Source: Prosapia bicincta (taxonomy: Eukaryota > Arthropoda > Insecta > Hemiptera > Cercopidae). From it: a DNA stretch of 64,000 nucleotides. Each line of letters opens with the position of its first letter. The first letter of the stretch is position 1. The translations under genes and the position numbers were made by a program. Shown here in pieces: positions 40,076-50,958 of the stretch. The DNA lies in contig JBAIZL010000001.1 of NCBI GenBank assembly GCA_036971475.1, positions 93,759,983 through 93,823,982 of the forward strand, in the 5' to 3' direction. The notes beneath the pieces were generated by a model. The model was not told the DNA's origin. It ran no database searches and saw only the letters and a list, made by a program, of their open reading frames with translations.

Positions 40076-40369
40076 TTAAAGATTATGTTCTCTATACATA
40101 TTTTTGTAAAAATTCTTTAACTTTATTAAAAACCTGTTCTACAACTCATTTGTTTGTTACATTCTCCGTTTTTTGTAAATAAAATGTGTTCAACATTATT
40201 TTAAAAAAACTTTTATAACATTTGTTTCATTATTCTACTAAAACGCAGTCATTGTAATTATTATTATTTTTTTAAAAAGTAGGATTTGTAGCTATTATTA
40301 TATTTTTCCAAGCGCTAAAGAAGTATGGGGTATTACAATGTATAACATATTAATTAAAAAACATTAAAC

Positions 40370-40600
40370 TATAATTAAAAATACCTAACTAAGTGAATAC
40401 ATAGGGCTTACTTGCTAACGCGTTTAGAAACAATCGTTCCTTTTATGAAGCAAATCTTTAACCCCTGAGTAGAGGTTTTGCTTCGTAAAAGGAACGATTG
40501 TTTCGAAACGTGTCAGCAAGTAACCCCTATGTATTCAATTGGTTAAAAATTTTTAATTATAGTTTAATCAGTGGATTCAAGATAACTACATCAAGCAACT
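40370..40600 (+). mobile_element. Small foldback family, fullest copy
   Basis: Arms of about 90 bp (ACTATAATTAAAAAT ... GAATACATAGG ... TTACTTGCT ... AACAATCGTTCCTTTTA) are inverted about TCTTTAACCCCTGAGTAGAG near 40465. A one-sided tail AATCAGTGGATTCAAGATA ... CATCAAGCAACTT follows. Related copies are at 30290-30430, 32576-32670 and 53311-53485. The GAAACGTGTCAGC word is like that in PLE terminal repeats. Confidence 0.8.
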
Positions 40601-40739
40601 TTAAAAAACACTATTTTGGCAAATAAAAAAAAAATTGTAGTAGTCAAATTTACGATACATATGTAATCGTGTGACAAAATTTAGACATAAACAATCTATG
40701 GTTAAGATACTTTTACAGTGAAAATTGAAGCAGGTATAT

Positions 40740-41020
40740 TAAAAGTGAAGTTGTAGCTACTGCATGGCCGGTCGACGCTATACATGCCATTACAGACTAA
40801 CATTTAATGTGTGCAAAAAAATTAACTTTACATATTATCGGCGGCAAAAGTTAATATTTAGACTCTACACATTAAAACAATTTTTTTAAAAAATTAAAAA
40901 TACGTCAATAAGATTCGTTTACCTATAACATGCCATTACAGACTAATGTTTAAAATGTGAAAAAAATTACTTTCCGTACAAAAAAAGTTGATAATGGTAT
41001 TATACACATTAAAACAAATA
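40740..41020 (+). repeat. Fragments of repeat unit X
   Basis: GTTGTAGCTACTGCATGGCC, GACGCTATACATGCCATTAC and the GTTGATAATGG...ACATTAAAAC words match the arms at 29.8 and 31.2 kb. The block 40920-41020 is a second, shorter piece, so two truncated copies lie in tandem. Confidence 0.7.
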
Positions 41021-41024
41021 ATTA

Positions 41025-42045
41025 AAAAAAAAAAAACAGCGCTTTTTCAATGGAGTGAAGTACTGACAAGAATGTTGCTCAGGTGCGTTGTGTTTGTGAG
41101 TCTGTGGTGTATTTTTGTTCTGTGGTGTGTTATTGTTCATAGAGTAGTTGATAAATTTGTGCTCAAATATAGTGTTTGATTGGGAGTGTTTTGTCATTTA
41201 GAATATGTTGTGGATAGTATTTATAGTGTTTATATATCTCATGGTTTTCTACTGTGTTATGTTTTTTGCTTTTATTGATGTAATGTAGGATTTTTAGATT
41301 GGTGTCTATGTCATATTTTGAATGTGCGTTTGTTGTTTTGTTTTGTTATCGTTAGGTCTTACAAGTTGATTTTCTACTGTTGTTCTGTTTCCAGTGTGAA
41401 GTTTATGTTATTGTTTAATTTGTTTAAGTAATTGTGAAAGGTGTTTATCTGTCTTATGTTGCCGTTGTATAGGATTAGGTACCAATATATTATTTTGTGG
41501 GCGTGTTTCTTATTGTTTATATGTTTTTGTTTCAAGTTGTGTATGAATATTTCTGACGATATGCTTGAATTAGGGGATCCCATGCGTAAGCTTTTTTTTT
41601 GTGTGTAGTATTTACCATTGTATGTGAAGTAATTCTGAGAAGTGATTGTTTCTGTTAGTGTTATTATTTCTTTGGTTGTGCTGTTTGGTGTGTTGTTTTT
41701 ATTAACATTTGAGTATGTTTATTGTTTCATTGACTGGTATGTTTGTGTATAGGTTGGTGATGTAGAAAGATGCTAGTTTTGAGTTGAGGGGTATGTGTGT
41801 GTGTTTTTTTGGGTAAGGTCTATGTTGTTTTTTACACTGGTGAGGTTATGAAATGTGATGTTTTTTCTTATTATTTTGTCGAGGTGTTTTGCGATTTTGT
41901 GTAAGGGTGCTGATGAGTTATTTATTAGTGGGCATATTGGTATATCTTTCTTGTGTATTTTAGGTAGGCGTTGAGTGTTGATGCTTTTGGTTTAATTTGT
42001 GCAAGGTATTGTTTTTGTTCTTTGTTTATTATGTGTGAGTTATCT
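41025..42045 (-). pseudogene. Decayed PLE reverse transcriptase, catalytic box lost
   Basis: On the minus strand 41583-41374 reads MGSPNSSISSEIFIHNLKQK, then IIYWYLILYNGN and NFTLETEQQ. In the intact relative at 47.7 kb the corresponding part is IIYWYRYVDDIITLYKGN, so the two catalytic Asp residues have been lost. Sequence to the right (41584-42040) is the preceding RT block, with frameshifts; sequence to the left is the post-RT part. Dead copy of the 47-50 kb PLE family. Confidence 0.8.
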
Positions 42046-42055
42046 GAGTTGTTAT

Positions 42056-42744
42056 CTGAGTTTATGCATCATTCGGTAACATTTTTTGGCTGATCTTACT
42101 TTACATATATAGAATTATTTTGTATATTTTAATATAGATATATAGTAATATTGTATAAAATTACAACCAAATTTATCCTGACTAGTAACTTGTATAAAAT
42201 TACAACCAAATTTATCCTGACTAGTAACTTCATAGAGTATGTCTAGACGTAGTACAGTGCGCTAATAGACGTCAGCAAAAGTGTTTTTATTATATTTTTG
42301 TATTTGTTACGAATTTCTAGATTGGTCGATAAAATATTTAAGTTGAAATTTGTAGTTAAAGTAAACAATTACCCAATATTGATTATGTCTGGCTAGTTGA
42401 TATTTACACACATCTATCTGGTCTGGATTGTATGTTTCTTCATTATGAAATATTTATTCAACTGTTTAATAAGTAATTAGATTGACGTGCGACTAACGCC
42501 ATTTTTGTGAATTTTTTTAACTTTTCGTATGTAGTTTTACGTCCTAGACACGAATCCAACATTATTTTTTGTCGCTGGTGCCGTTATTTAAAAATATACT
42601 TTAAAAACATAACCTAAACTACGTGCGACTACCGCTATTTTCGTGAAATGTTTTTACTTTTCTTATGTATTTTTACGCCCTAGACACAAATCCAACATCA
42701 TTTTTTATCGCTGGTGCCGTTTTTTTAAATAAAAACGCAAACAT
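42056..42744. repeat. Repeat Y, left inverted end
   Basis: CTGAGTTTATGCATC, TTTTTTGGCTGATCTTAC, then the TATATTTTAATATAG/ACAACCAAATTTATCCTGAC module, GTCTAGACGTAGTACAGTG, CAAAAGTGTTTTTATTAT and CTAGATTGGTCGATAAAA. The same order is found inverted at about 46070-46775. It splits a PLE relic, with PLE sequence on both sides. Confidence 0.75.
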
Positions 42745-43460
42745 TTTTTGTGTGTAGTATTTACCATTGTATGTGAAGTAATTCTGAGAAGTGATTGTTT
42801 CTGTTAGTGTTATTATTTCTTTGGTTGTGCTGTTTGGTGTGTTGTTTTTATTAACATTTGAGTATGTTTATTGTTTCATTGACTGGTATGTTTGTGTATA
42901 GGTTGGTGATGTAGAAAGATGCTAGTGTTGAGTTGATGCTTGTGGTTTAATTTGTGCAAGGTATTGTTTTTGTTCTTTGTTTATTATGTGTGTGCATTTG
43001 TTTATGATGTAATTTTTTATTTGTGTGTGGGGTCAATGGGTGTTTCTGTGATGTCATTGATTTTAAAGTATGATAGTACTTTTTTGTGTAGGTCTGTTTC
43101 GTGATAACTACAGTGATGTTGCCTTTGTCCGCTTTTATGAATTTTACGTTATGTTGTCTTTGTTTGCATTTAATTGAATTTATTGTTTTTGTTTAATTGT
43201 TTTTGTGGTGTATTTGTTTTATTTTGATTAAATTTCGTATTGTATGTTGTTGGAGGTATTCTTGGTTGTTGGTGTCTGTGGACAGTATCACTGTTTCAAA
43301 GTTGAGTAATTTGTTAGTGACTTTTTTTTTGTATAAATTGTTTGAGGCCTTTGTTGAGTAAATCCATTTATTGTTTGTTGAATTTTATTTTTGTTGTTAA
43401 AAGTAGGTTCGTGAAATGTATGTGTGGTGTTAATTTTGTTTTGTGTGTGATGTTTGAGTT
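42745..43460 (-). pseudogene. PLE N-terminal fragment with duplicated segment
   Basis: 42745-42925 is an almost exact direct copy of 41601-41777 (RT region before MGSP). Further right, on the minus strand near 43135-43070, the frame reads VKFIKADKGNITVVITKQT, the N-terminal ADKGN block of PLE proteins. It is the 5' part of the same dead PLE, rearranged. Several frameshifts. Confidence 0.75.
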
Positions 43461-44138
43461 TAATGAAAAAAAAATCATTAAGACTATATATTTACCGTAA
43501 TAAGTAATTAACAACCAGCTTGTCATGAACAACAAGATCTCAAAACATATTTCTCTTTAAAATATTGTAATCTTTAGTATTATGTAAGTAAAATGAGGTT
43601 ATGTTTACAACTATTTTGTCAAGTATTACCTATAGTTAAAATACTGCTGTTACATAGATAAAGATTGAATTTTTTATGTACACAGTGAAGTGAGGTTAGT
43701 TTAGGGTTTTAAAAATTTCTAACTTTTGGTGTTGTCAGAATCAAGTTTCAGGAATTTTTTAGTGTTCCTAAGGATTGTTTACACCTATTTTTGTTGCACA
43801 ATTGTTTACTTTAGCCACGTAAGCGATTTCAACCTGAAAATATGTTATCGGCCGATGCAGAGACTCGTAACAAATACAACAAATTATATAAACACTTTCG
43901 CTAACTTCCCAAATAATTACAATGTTGATAAAAAGTATTTGACTCCGCACCTCTATCATGGTCACCTAAAACCATACTAAATCAATGTTTTACCTTGAAG
44001 CTCTGGTGTTATGACATGAACAGAATTTACTTTTTCGTTTTGACACGGAAATCTAATTTTGTATTACATTTCAGTTGGGACTACGTCTATGGGTGTACAG
44101 TAGCAATAGTGCACTGTACTATGTTTAGACATGAATAT
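43461..44138. other. Mixed repeat debris
   Basis: Contains short pieces of units X (TTAAGACTATATATTTACCG, 43478 on) and Y (GCCGATGCAGAGACTC near 43852). The open frame at 43726-43980 lies over these pieces and is not a gene. Confidence 0.45.
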
Positions 44139-44982
44139 CAGTGGCGGTTTGTCCAAAAGGGCTCTGGGGCGCAGCCCTCCCAATTACAAAAATTAATTTT
44201 TAATTAATATTCATTTATCTTAAATTAGGTTAAGAAGAGCTTAGAATTATTTAAGTAATGTTAAAACCATAAAATATTTAGCAGTTGATGCACGAAATTA
44301 GCCGCAAGTCCTGTGCGGGGCTCACAGCAGAGAGCCCCAGACTAGTGCATTGAGTGTGCATGGAATTAGCTGAAACAGCCAAAACCGTGCGGTGACGTCA
44401 CTCAATGAGCGTGTTACGGGCGGCCTGGGATGGAGTCCCGTCGTCTTGCGCATGCGCTGAGAAATGACTAATCAGTGCTGCTGATTAGGGAGCAACATTG
44501 TAGGCTTATTTGTAATGTTCTCACAAATAAATGTTGGTGCGTTTGACTCAAAGTAAACAAATCAAATTTGATATTTAATAATAATATGCGTTTATGAAAC
44601 TACTATTTTAAAGAATAATATTTATGTACTAGATAATTATTGTTTCCATTTATAGATTCTTTGATGCGCATTCACAGTGCCCTAATATACTCTTAAAAGT
44701 AAAACATGATTCACACTACTCGTTGAGTACTCGACGCTTTAGCAACCACTAGGCGATCATTTAACTACCCAACCTTACAACATTTCGTAAATCACACCGT
44801 AATACGTCTATTAGTTATAGCAATGTTGATATATTAATCAATAAGTATAACGTAATCAAAGTTGTAGGTGCTTAGAATATAAAACGAGTTAAATGGGTAT
44901 CAAATTTCAAAATTTTCTTGTAAATCTGGGGAGACCCCTTGTCATGAGCCCCACCAATGTAATTGGGCAGAACCCGCAACTG
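44139..44982. mobile_element. hAT non-autonomous element 2
   Basis: It begins CAGTGGCGGTTTGTCC and ends GGGCAGAACCCGCAACTG, which are inverted copies with a few differences. Both sides carry the perfect 8-bp target duplication ATGAATAT (44131-44138 and 44983-44990). The 844-bp interior is GC-richer than the surroundings (TGACGTCACTCAATGAGCG, GCGCATGCGC) and has no transposase. It was inserted into a copy of repeat Y, so it is younger than Y. Confidence 0.92.
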
Positions 44983-44990
44983 ATGAATAT

Positions 44991-45467
44991 ACCTATAAAA
45001 TATCCAGTCAGGATAGATTTGGTTGTAATTTTATATAACATACTATATTAAAATATACCTATGAAGAATCCAATCAGATTAGATTTGGTTATAATTATAT
45101 ACAACAATACTATATTAAAATATTCTGTATATTTATTTTGTATCTGATTTATTTTGTATATTTTAATATAGATATATAGTAATATTGTATAAAATTACAA
45201 CCAAATTTATCCTGACTGGTAACTTCATAGAGTATGTATAGACGTAATACAGTGACTAATAGACGTCAGCAAAAGTGTTTTTATTATATTTTTGTATTTG
45301 TTACGAATTTCTAGATTGGCCGTTTTTTTAAATAAAAACGCAAATATACATAAAAAACCAGTAGAAAAATAGTCTTAATGATGTTGGTACTAAAACTTTT
45401 TTGTTTTTAAATTACTCGTTTTAATGTGTAGAACACGATTATCAACTTTTTTTTTGCGGAAAAAATA
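44991..45467. repeat. Modular X/Y repeat pieces
   Basis: Three copies of the ACAACCAAAT-TATCCTGACTGG / ATATTTTAATATAG module in alternating orientation, then a Y fragment (GACGTCAGCAAAAGTGT) and an X fragment (TTAATGTGTAGAACACGA). Confidence 0.65.
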
Positions 45468-46130
45468 ATGTTGGATTCGTGTCTAGAACGTAAAAATACA
45501 TAAGAAAAGTAAAAAATTTCACGAAAATAGAGGTAGTCGCATGTCAATATAATTACCATTTAATATAGCATAAAATGGTGTTCTATTTAAAAAAGAAAAC
45601 ATTCATTTATATTTACAATTTTATGTATATTTAAAAAAACGGCACCAGCAACAAAAAATAATGTTGGATTCGTGTCTAGGACGTAAAAATGCATAAGAAA
45701 AGTAAAAAATTTCACGAAAATAGAGGTAGTCGCATGTCAATATAATTACCATTTAATATAGCATAAAATGGTGTTCTATTTAAAAAAGAAAACATTCATT
45801 TATATTTACAATTTTATGTATATTTAAAAAAACGGCACCAGCGACAAAAAATAATGTTGGATTCGTGTCTAGGACGTAAAAATACATAAGAAAAGTAAAA
45901 AATTTCACGAAAATAGAGGTAGTCGCATGTCAATATAATTACCATTTAATATAGCATAAAATGGTGTTCTATTTAAAAAAGAAAACATTCATTTATATTT
46001 ACAATTTTATGTATATTTAAAAAAACGGCACCAGCAACAAAAAATAATGTTGGATTCGTGTCTAGGACGTAAAAATACATAAGAAAAGTTAAAAAATTTC
46101 ACAAAAATAGCGGTAGTCGCACGTCAATCT
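45468..46130. repeat. 193-bp tandem array inside repeat Y
   Basis: ATGTTGGATTCGTGTCTAG starts at 45468, 45661, 45854 and 46047, an exact 193-bp period. Each unit runs through TTTCACGAAAATAGAGGTAG, CGCATGTCAATATAATTACC, TAAAATGGTGTTCTATTT and AACGGCACCAGCRAC. Units differ by only a few bases. Single copies lie at 46933 and 47079, and inverted copies at 42540-42720. Confidence 0.95.
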
Positions 46131-46775
46131 AATTACCTATTAAATAGTTGAATAAATATTTCATAATGAAGCAACATATAATCCAGGCCAGATAGATGTG
46201 TGTAAATATCAACTAGCCAGGCATAATCAATGTTGGGTAATTGTTTACTTTAACCACAAATTTCAACTTAAATATTTTATCGACCAATCTAGAAATTTGT
46301 AACGAATACAAACAAATAATAAAAACACTTTTGCTGACGTCTATTAGCGCACTGTACTACGTCTAGACATTCTCCCCAACTTTAATTAAAGAAAAAATAA
46401 TGTTTCCAGGCCAAAAAAAAAAAATTTCCATGAAAATACAATCCAGGCCAGATAGATGTATGTAAATATCAACTAGCCAGGCAAAATCAATGTTGGGTAG
46501 TTGTTTACTTTAACCACAAATTTCAACTTAAATATTTTATCGACCAATCTAGAAATTCGTAACGAATACAAAAAAATAATAAAAACATTTTTGCTGACGT
46601 CTATTAGTGCACTGTACTATGTCTAGACATACTCTATAAAGTTACCAGTCAGCATAAATTTGGTTTTAATTTTATACAATATTACTATATATCTATATTA
46701 AAATATACAAAATAAATCTATATATGTAAGGTAAGAACAGCCAAAAAATATTACTGACCGATGCAGAAACTCAGA
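46070..46775. repeat. Repeat Y, right inverted end with direct duplication
   Basis: Inverted relative to 42056-42720. About 200 bp (CCAGGCCAGATAGATG ... GTCTAGACAT) occurs twice in direct orientation, at about 46184-46380 and 46441-46630, separated by a short A-rich linker. It ends with GACCGATGCAGAAACTCAG. Confidence 0.75.
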
Positions 46776-47503
46776 ATATTTTAATATAGTATTGTTGTAT
46801 ATAATTACAACCAAATCTATTCTGATTGGATTCTTCATAGGTATATTTTAATATAGTATGTTATAAACTATAAAATTAATTATGTTTAATAATAAAATAA
46901 TAATGACAATACGATGTAGACGACAAAAAATAATGTTGGATTCGTGTCTAGGGCGTAAAAGTACATGAGAAAAGAAAACAAAAAAAACGAAAATATCGGT
47001 AGTCGCACATTAATTAAGGTTAGTTTTGGCTATGTTTTTTAAAGTATATTTTACAAAAACGGCACCAGCGACAAAAAATAATGTTGGATTCGTGTCTAGA
47101 ACGTAAAAATACATAAGAAAAGTAAAAAATTTCACGAAAATAGCAGTAGTCGCATGTCAAAATAATTACCATTTAATATAGCATAAAAAATGGTGTTCTA
47201 TTAAAAAAAAAAAAACATTCATTTATATTTACAATTGTATCAGCTTAGGTATGGATTTTCCCCATAGGAAGCACTATTTTTGGTTTGAAACAAAATAAAA
47301 ATAAAACTTCTTGTTTAAAAGTATTGTTTTACATATATTAAAAAAAATGAAGATGGTGGGTAATTGGTAAAATTATAATATTTCACGGACACTGTTATAA
47401 TAATCTAACATTAAATTTACTAAGTATCGTTTCTGAATTCTGACTGTGCTAGGAATGGCACAAGCTTATGATACTTGACAGACTGAAAAATAGTAAATTA
47501 TAA
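46776..47503. other. Repeat pieces then unassigned DNA
   Basis: 46920-47230 holds two partial copies of the 193-bp unit. 47231-47503 shows no recognisable feature except the left 12-bp target duplicate of the next element (AGTAAATTATAA at 47492-47503). Confidence 0.5.
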
Positions 47504-47676
47504 CATTTGTTGATTCCATCTTCGCGTGAGCTACTAGTAATCACTTACAACTTTTTTAAAAAAATGTTTTAACTTGCCTATAGTAGCACTTACTTTTTTT
47601 GTGTTGAGGACGGCCGTTTCGGGAGATGTGTCCCTTTGTCAACTCAGACCGTAACTGATCTCAAGATTTACATAGG

Positions 47677-49401
47677 TTAGGGTGGGGGTGGGATATTTTG
47701 GTGGTGTGGGTGTATTTTGTGTGTATTAGGAGTTATGATGTCAAAAAGTGTGTGTGAGTTGTAATGTAATTGTGTATTGAGTATGTGTGTAGGGTGTAGT
47801 TTGAAGTGCCTATATATTTCGTATTGTTCGGTTGTGTAACGTTGGTTATTTCTGTGTTGTTTATGAAGAATTTGTAAGTTAGATGTTATGTCTGTGTAGT
47901 CGTGTTTTGTGGAGTTGAGATGATCGGCGAAGTTTGATTGGTAGTTATTGTTTTTTAGTGCTTTTATATGTTCTTGGTAACGTGTGTGAAATGACCTCCC
48001 TGTCTGGCCTATGTAAAAACTGGGGCATGAACTGCAAGTTAGTTTGTAAACTCCAGTGGTGTTATAAATGTCGTTGATTTTGCTGTTGGGTTTAAATTGT
48101 TTGTTGAGAGTGTTGTGTGTGGAGTAAGCTATTTTGTAGTTGTATTTTCGTAATGTGTTGGTTAGATTGTGGGTTTTGGGTGATCTGTAAGGTATTGATA
48201 AGTATTTTATGGGATTGTCATCTTGTGTGTTTGTATTTGGGTTATTATGTTTATTTTTTAGGCGGTTGTATAATTTGTCTATCATTGTTGGGTTGTATCC
48301 GTTTGTTTGTGCTATATATTTTATGGTGTTTAACTCCTGGTAGTGTTCAGCTTTGTCTAATGGTGTTTTAAGGAGGCGGTATATCATGGTATTGTAAGCA
48401 GCTAGTTTGTGTTGGTGTGGGTGGTTTGAGGAACTGTGTATGGTTGTATTAGTGCTGGTGGGTTTTCGGTATATGTTGAATTTATGTGTTTGTTTGTCTG
48501 TTCGTTTAATTGTGAGGTCTAAGAAGTTAAGGGAGTTTTGTTGTTCTGTTTCGATGGTGTATGTTAGTTTAGGGTGTATGGAATTTAGGTGTTTTAGAAA
48601 TATGTGTGCTCTGCGTGTGTTGCCTTTATATAATGTTATGATGTCGTCGACGTATCTGTACCAGTAAATTATGTTATCTGAGTATTTGTTGTTGTGTAAG
48701 ATGTGGTTTTGTTCGATGTGGTGTATGAATATTTCTGCTAAGATGCTTGCTATGGGGGAGCCCATAGGTAGTCCATCTTTCTGGCTGTAGTATGTGTTAT
48801 TGTAGGTGAAATAATTTTGAGAAGTGATTAATCTTGTGAGGTGGATGATTTTGTCAATGTGTGTATGTGGTGTATTTGTGTCTATTAGCATGTTTTTGAG
48901 GATGTCTATGGTTTCTGGAATGGGGATGTTTGTATATAGATTTGATATATCAAAAGAGACTAAGGTGGAATTGTGTGGAATATTTACGTTTTTAATTTTG
49001 TCTATTAGATTTAGGCTATTTTTTATGCTACAATGGTTATTAAATTTTATATGGTTTCGGATAGTTTTGTCGAGGAATTTGGCTAGAAGATGAGAAGGGG
49101 CGCTTGTATGGTTTATTAGTGGACGTATTGGGATGTCTGTTTTGTGAAGTTTGGGCAGGGCGTTTAGTTTGGGGGCTATTGGCTTTATTTGTTTTAGGTG
49201 CTTTTTGGTGTGGTGTGGGATTATAAGTTTTGTTTTGTTAATTGCTTCTTTGATTAGAGCGTTGTGTTTTGTTGTTGGGTCTTCTTTTAGTGTAATGATG
49301 TTGTTATTTTGGATGAAACTGTGTACTTTTATGTTGAGGTCGCTGTTCTTAATAATTACCGTTGTGTTGCCTTTGTCAGCTGTTAGAACAACAAGATGCA
49401 A
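47677..49401 (-). CDS. PLE reverse transcriptase-GIY-YIG protein, N-truncated
   Basis: An uninterrupted 574-codon frame. RT landmarks: ADKGNTTVII (residues 8-17), LPKLHKTDIPIRPL (82-95), SFDISNLYTNIP (149-160), GLPMGSPIAS (210-219), YVDD catalytic box (250-253) and LNFLDLTI (291-298). The C-terminal GIY-YIG nuclease is GVYKLTCSSC (450-459) and YIGQTGRSF (463-471), with the CxxC of PLEs. In this family RT and nuclease together mediate target-primed insertion. The frame enters at the palindrome centre: the first residues are junction sequence and the usual long N-terminal region is lost. All key catalytic residues appear present, but a complete protein is unlikely. Confidence 0.93.
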   Translation of the reverse strand: MHLVVLTADKGNTTVIIKNSDLNIKVHSFIQNNNIITLKEDPTTKHNALIKEAINKTKLIIPHHTKKHLKQIKPIAPKLNALPKLHKTDIPIRPLINHTSAPSHLLAKFLDKTIRNHIKFNNHCSIKNSLNLIDKIKNVNIPHNSTLVSFDISNLYTNIPIPETIDILKNMLIDTNTPHTHIDKIIHLTRLITSQNYFTYNNTYYSQKDGLPMGSPIASILAEIFIHHIEQNHILHNNKYSDNIIYWYRYVDDIITLYKGNTRRAHIFLKHLNSIHPKLTYTIETEQQNSLNFLDLTIKRTDKQTHKFNIYRKPTSTNTTIHSSSNHPHQHKLAAYNTMIYRLLKTPLDKAEHYQELNTIKYIAQTNGYNPTMIDKLYNRLKNKHNNPNTNTQDDNPIKYLSIPYRSPKTHNLTNTLRKYNYKIAYSTHNTLNKQFKPNSKINDIYNTTGVYKLTCSSCPSFYIGQTGRSFHTRYQEHIKALKNNNYQSNFADHLNSTKHDYTDITSNLQILHKQHRNNQRYTTEQYEIYRHFKLHPTHILNTQLHYNSHTLFDIITPNTHKIHPHHQNIPPPP

Positions 49402-50797
49402 TCAGACACCAAATAAAACAAAAAATAACCCAAATTAAACCCCCCAAAACAAATACCCAAGAATTAAAAGCAGCCAAATCCATCAAAAACAAATTAAAAA
49501 AACAAAATTTAACCATCACCAAAGCTGACAAAGGCAACACAACGGTAATTATTAAGAACAGCGACCTCAACATAAAAGTACACAGTTTCATCCAAAATAA
49601 CAACATCATTACACTAAAAGAAGACCCAACAACAAAATACAACGCTCTAATCAAAGAAGCAATTAACAAAACAAAACTTATAATCCCACACCACACCAAA
49701 AAGCACCTAAAACAAATAAAGCCAATAGCCCCCAAACTAAACGCCCTGCCCAAACTTCACAAAACAGACATCCCAATACGTCCACTAATAAACCATACAA
49801 GCGCCCCTTCTCATCTTCTAGCCAAATTCCTCGACAAAACTATCCGAAACCATATAAAATTTAATAACCATTGTAGCATAAAAAATAGCCTAAATCTAAT
49901 AGACAAAATTAAAAACGTAAATATTCCACACAATTCCACCTTAGTCTCTTTTGATATATCAAATCTATATACAAACATCCCCATTCCAGAAACCATAGAC
50001 ATCCTCAAAAACATGCTAATAGACACAAATACACCACATACACACATTGACGAAATCATCCACCTCACAAGATTAATCACTTCTCAAAATTATTTCACCT
50101 ACAATAACACATACTACAGCCAGAAAGATGGACTACCTATGGGCTCCCCCATAGCAAGCATCTTAGCAGAAATATTCATACACCAACAATGATAGACAAA
50201 TTATACAACTGCCTAAAAAATAAACATAATAACCCAAATACAAACACACAAGATGACAATCCCATAAAATACTTATCAATACCTTACAGATCACCCAAAA
50301 CCCACAATCTAACCAACACATTACGAAAATACAACTACAAAATAGCTTACTCCACACACAACACTCTCAACAAACAATTTAAACCCAACAGCAAAATCAA
50401 CGACATTTATAACACCACTGGAGTTTACAAACTAACTTGCAGTTCATGCCCCAGTTTTTACATAGGCCAGACAGGGAGGTCATTTCACACACGTTACCAA
50501 GAACATATAAAAGCACTAAAAAACAATAACTACCAATCAAACTTCGCCGATCATCTCAACTCCACAAAACACGACTACACAGACATAACATCTAACTTAC
50601 AAATTCTTCATAAACAACACAGAAATAACCAACGTTACACAACCGAACAATACGAAATATATAGGCACTTCAAACTACACCCTACACACATACTCAATAC
50701 ACAATTACATTACAACTCACACACACTTTTTGACATCATAACTCCTAATACACACAAAATACACCCACACCACCAAAATATCCCACCCCCACCCTAA
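49388..50797 (+). pseudogene. PLE RT-GIY-YIG, catalytic core deleted
   Basis: This right-arm copy keeps about 45 residues upstream of ADKGN that the left arm lost (IKPPKTNTQELKAAKSIKNK). It runs to LAEIFIH at about 50185. There 430 bp present in the left arm (48290-48719) are missing, removing YVDD and shifting frame, with a CC microhomology at the junction. Translation resumes as MIDKLYNCLKNKHNN and continues through the intact GIY-YIG domain (GVYKLTCSSC, YIGQTGR) to a stop at 50797. It cannot make reverse transcriptase, but the nuclease part is open. Confidence 0.92.
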
Positions 50798-50958
50798 TCT
50801 ACGTAAATCTTGAGATCAGTTACGGTCTGAGTTGACAAAGGGACACATCTCCCGAAACGGCCGTCCTCAACACAAAAAAAGTAAGTGCTACTATAGGCAA
50901 GTTAAAACATTTTTTTAAAAAAGTTGTAAGTAAATTATAATTAAACAGAACAACTAAC

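Larger units (their letters stand above)
47504..50928. mobile_element. Penelope-like element palindrome with 12-bp TSD
   Basis: Two PLE copies face each other tail-outward: the minus-strand copy is 47504-49383 and the plus-strand copy about 49384-50928, with about 130 bp belonging only to the right copy at the centre. AGTAAATTATAA flanks both sides (47492-47503 and 50929-50940), so the palindrome behaves as one insertion. The left arm keeps 40 bp of outer tail that the right arm lacks. The encoded proteins of the arms differ at only a few residues (for example H/Y, K/E, R/C), so the arms are young or homogenised. GAAACGGCCGTCCTCAAC marks each outer end. Confidence 0.93.

Noticed and set aside
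48117..49093. Open frames on the strand opposite the PLE ORF (and their mirror images at 49376-50357)
   Set aside because: They are antisense shadows of the RT-GIY-YIG frame, caused by the compositional bias of the coding strand. Their mirror copies arise only because the locus is palindromic.
50815..50870. Hammerhead ribozyme at the outer end of the 47-50 kb PLE family
   Set aside because: There is a GGGA/TCCC stem followed by GAAACGGCCGTC, but the CUGANGA box is not intact (CTGAGTTGA), so I did not annotate it as a ribozyme core.
31748..50958. Remaining exons of a second DNAJC25 gene
   Set aside because: I searched the minus strand for the HPD exon and the YRYYRRRV exon and found neither, so only the first exon is duplicated in this window.
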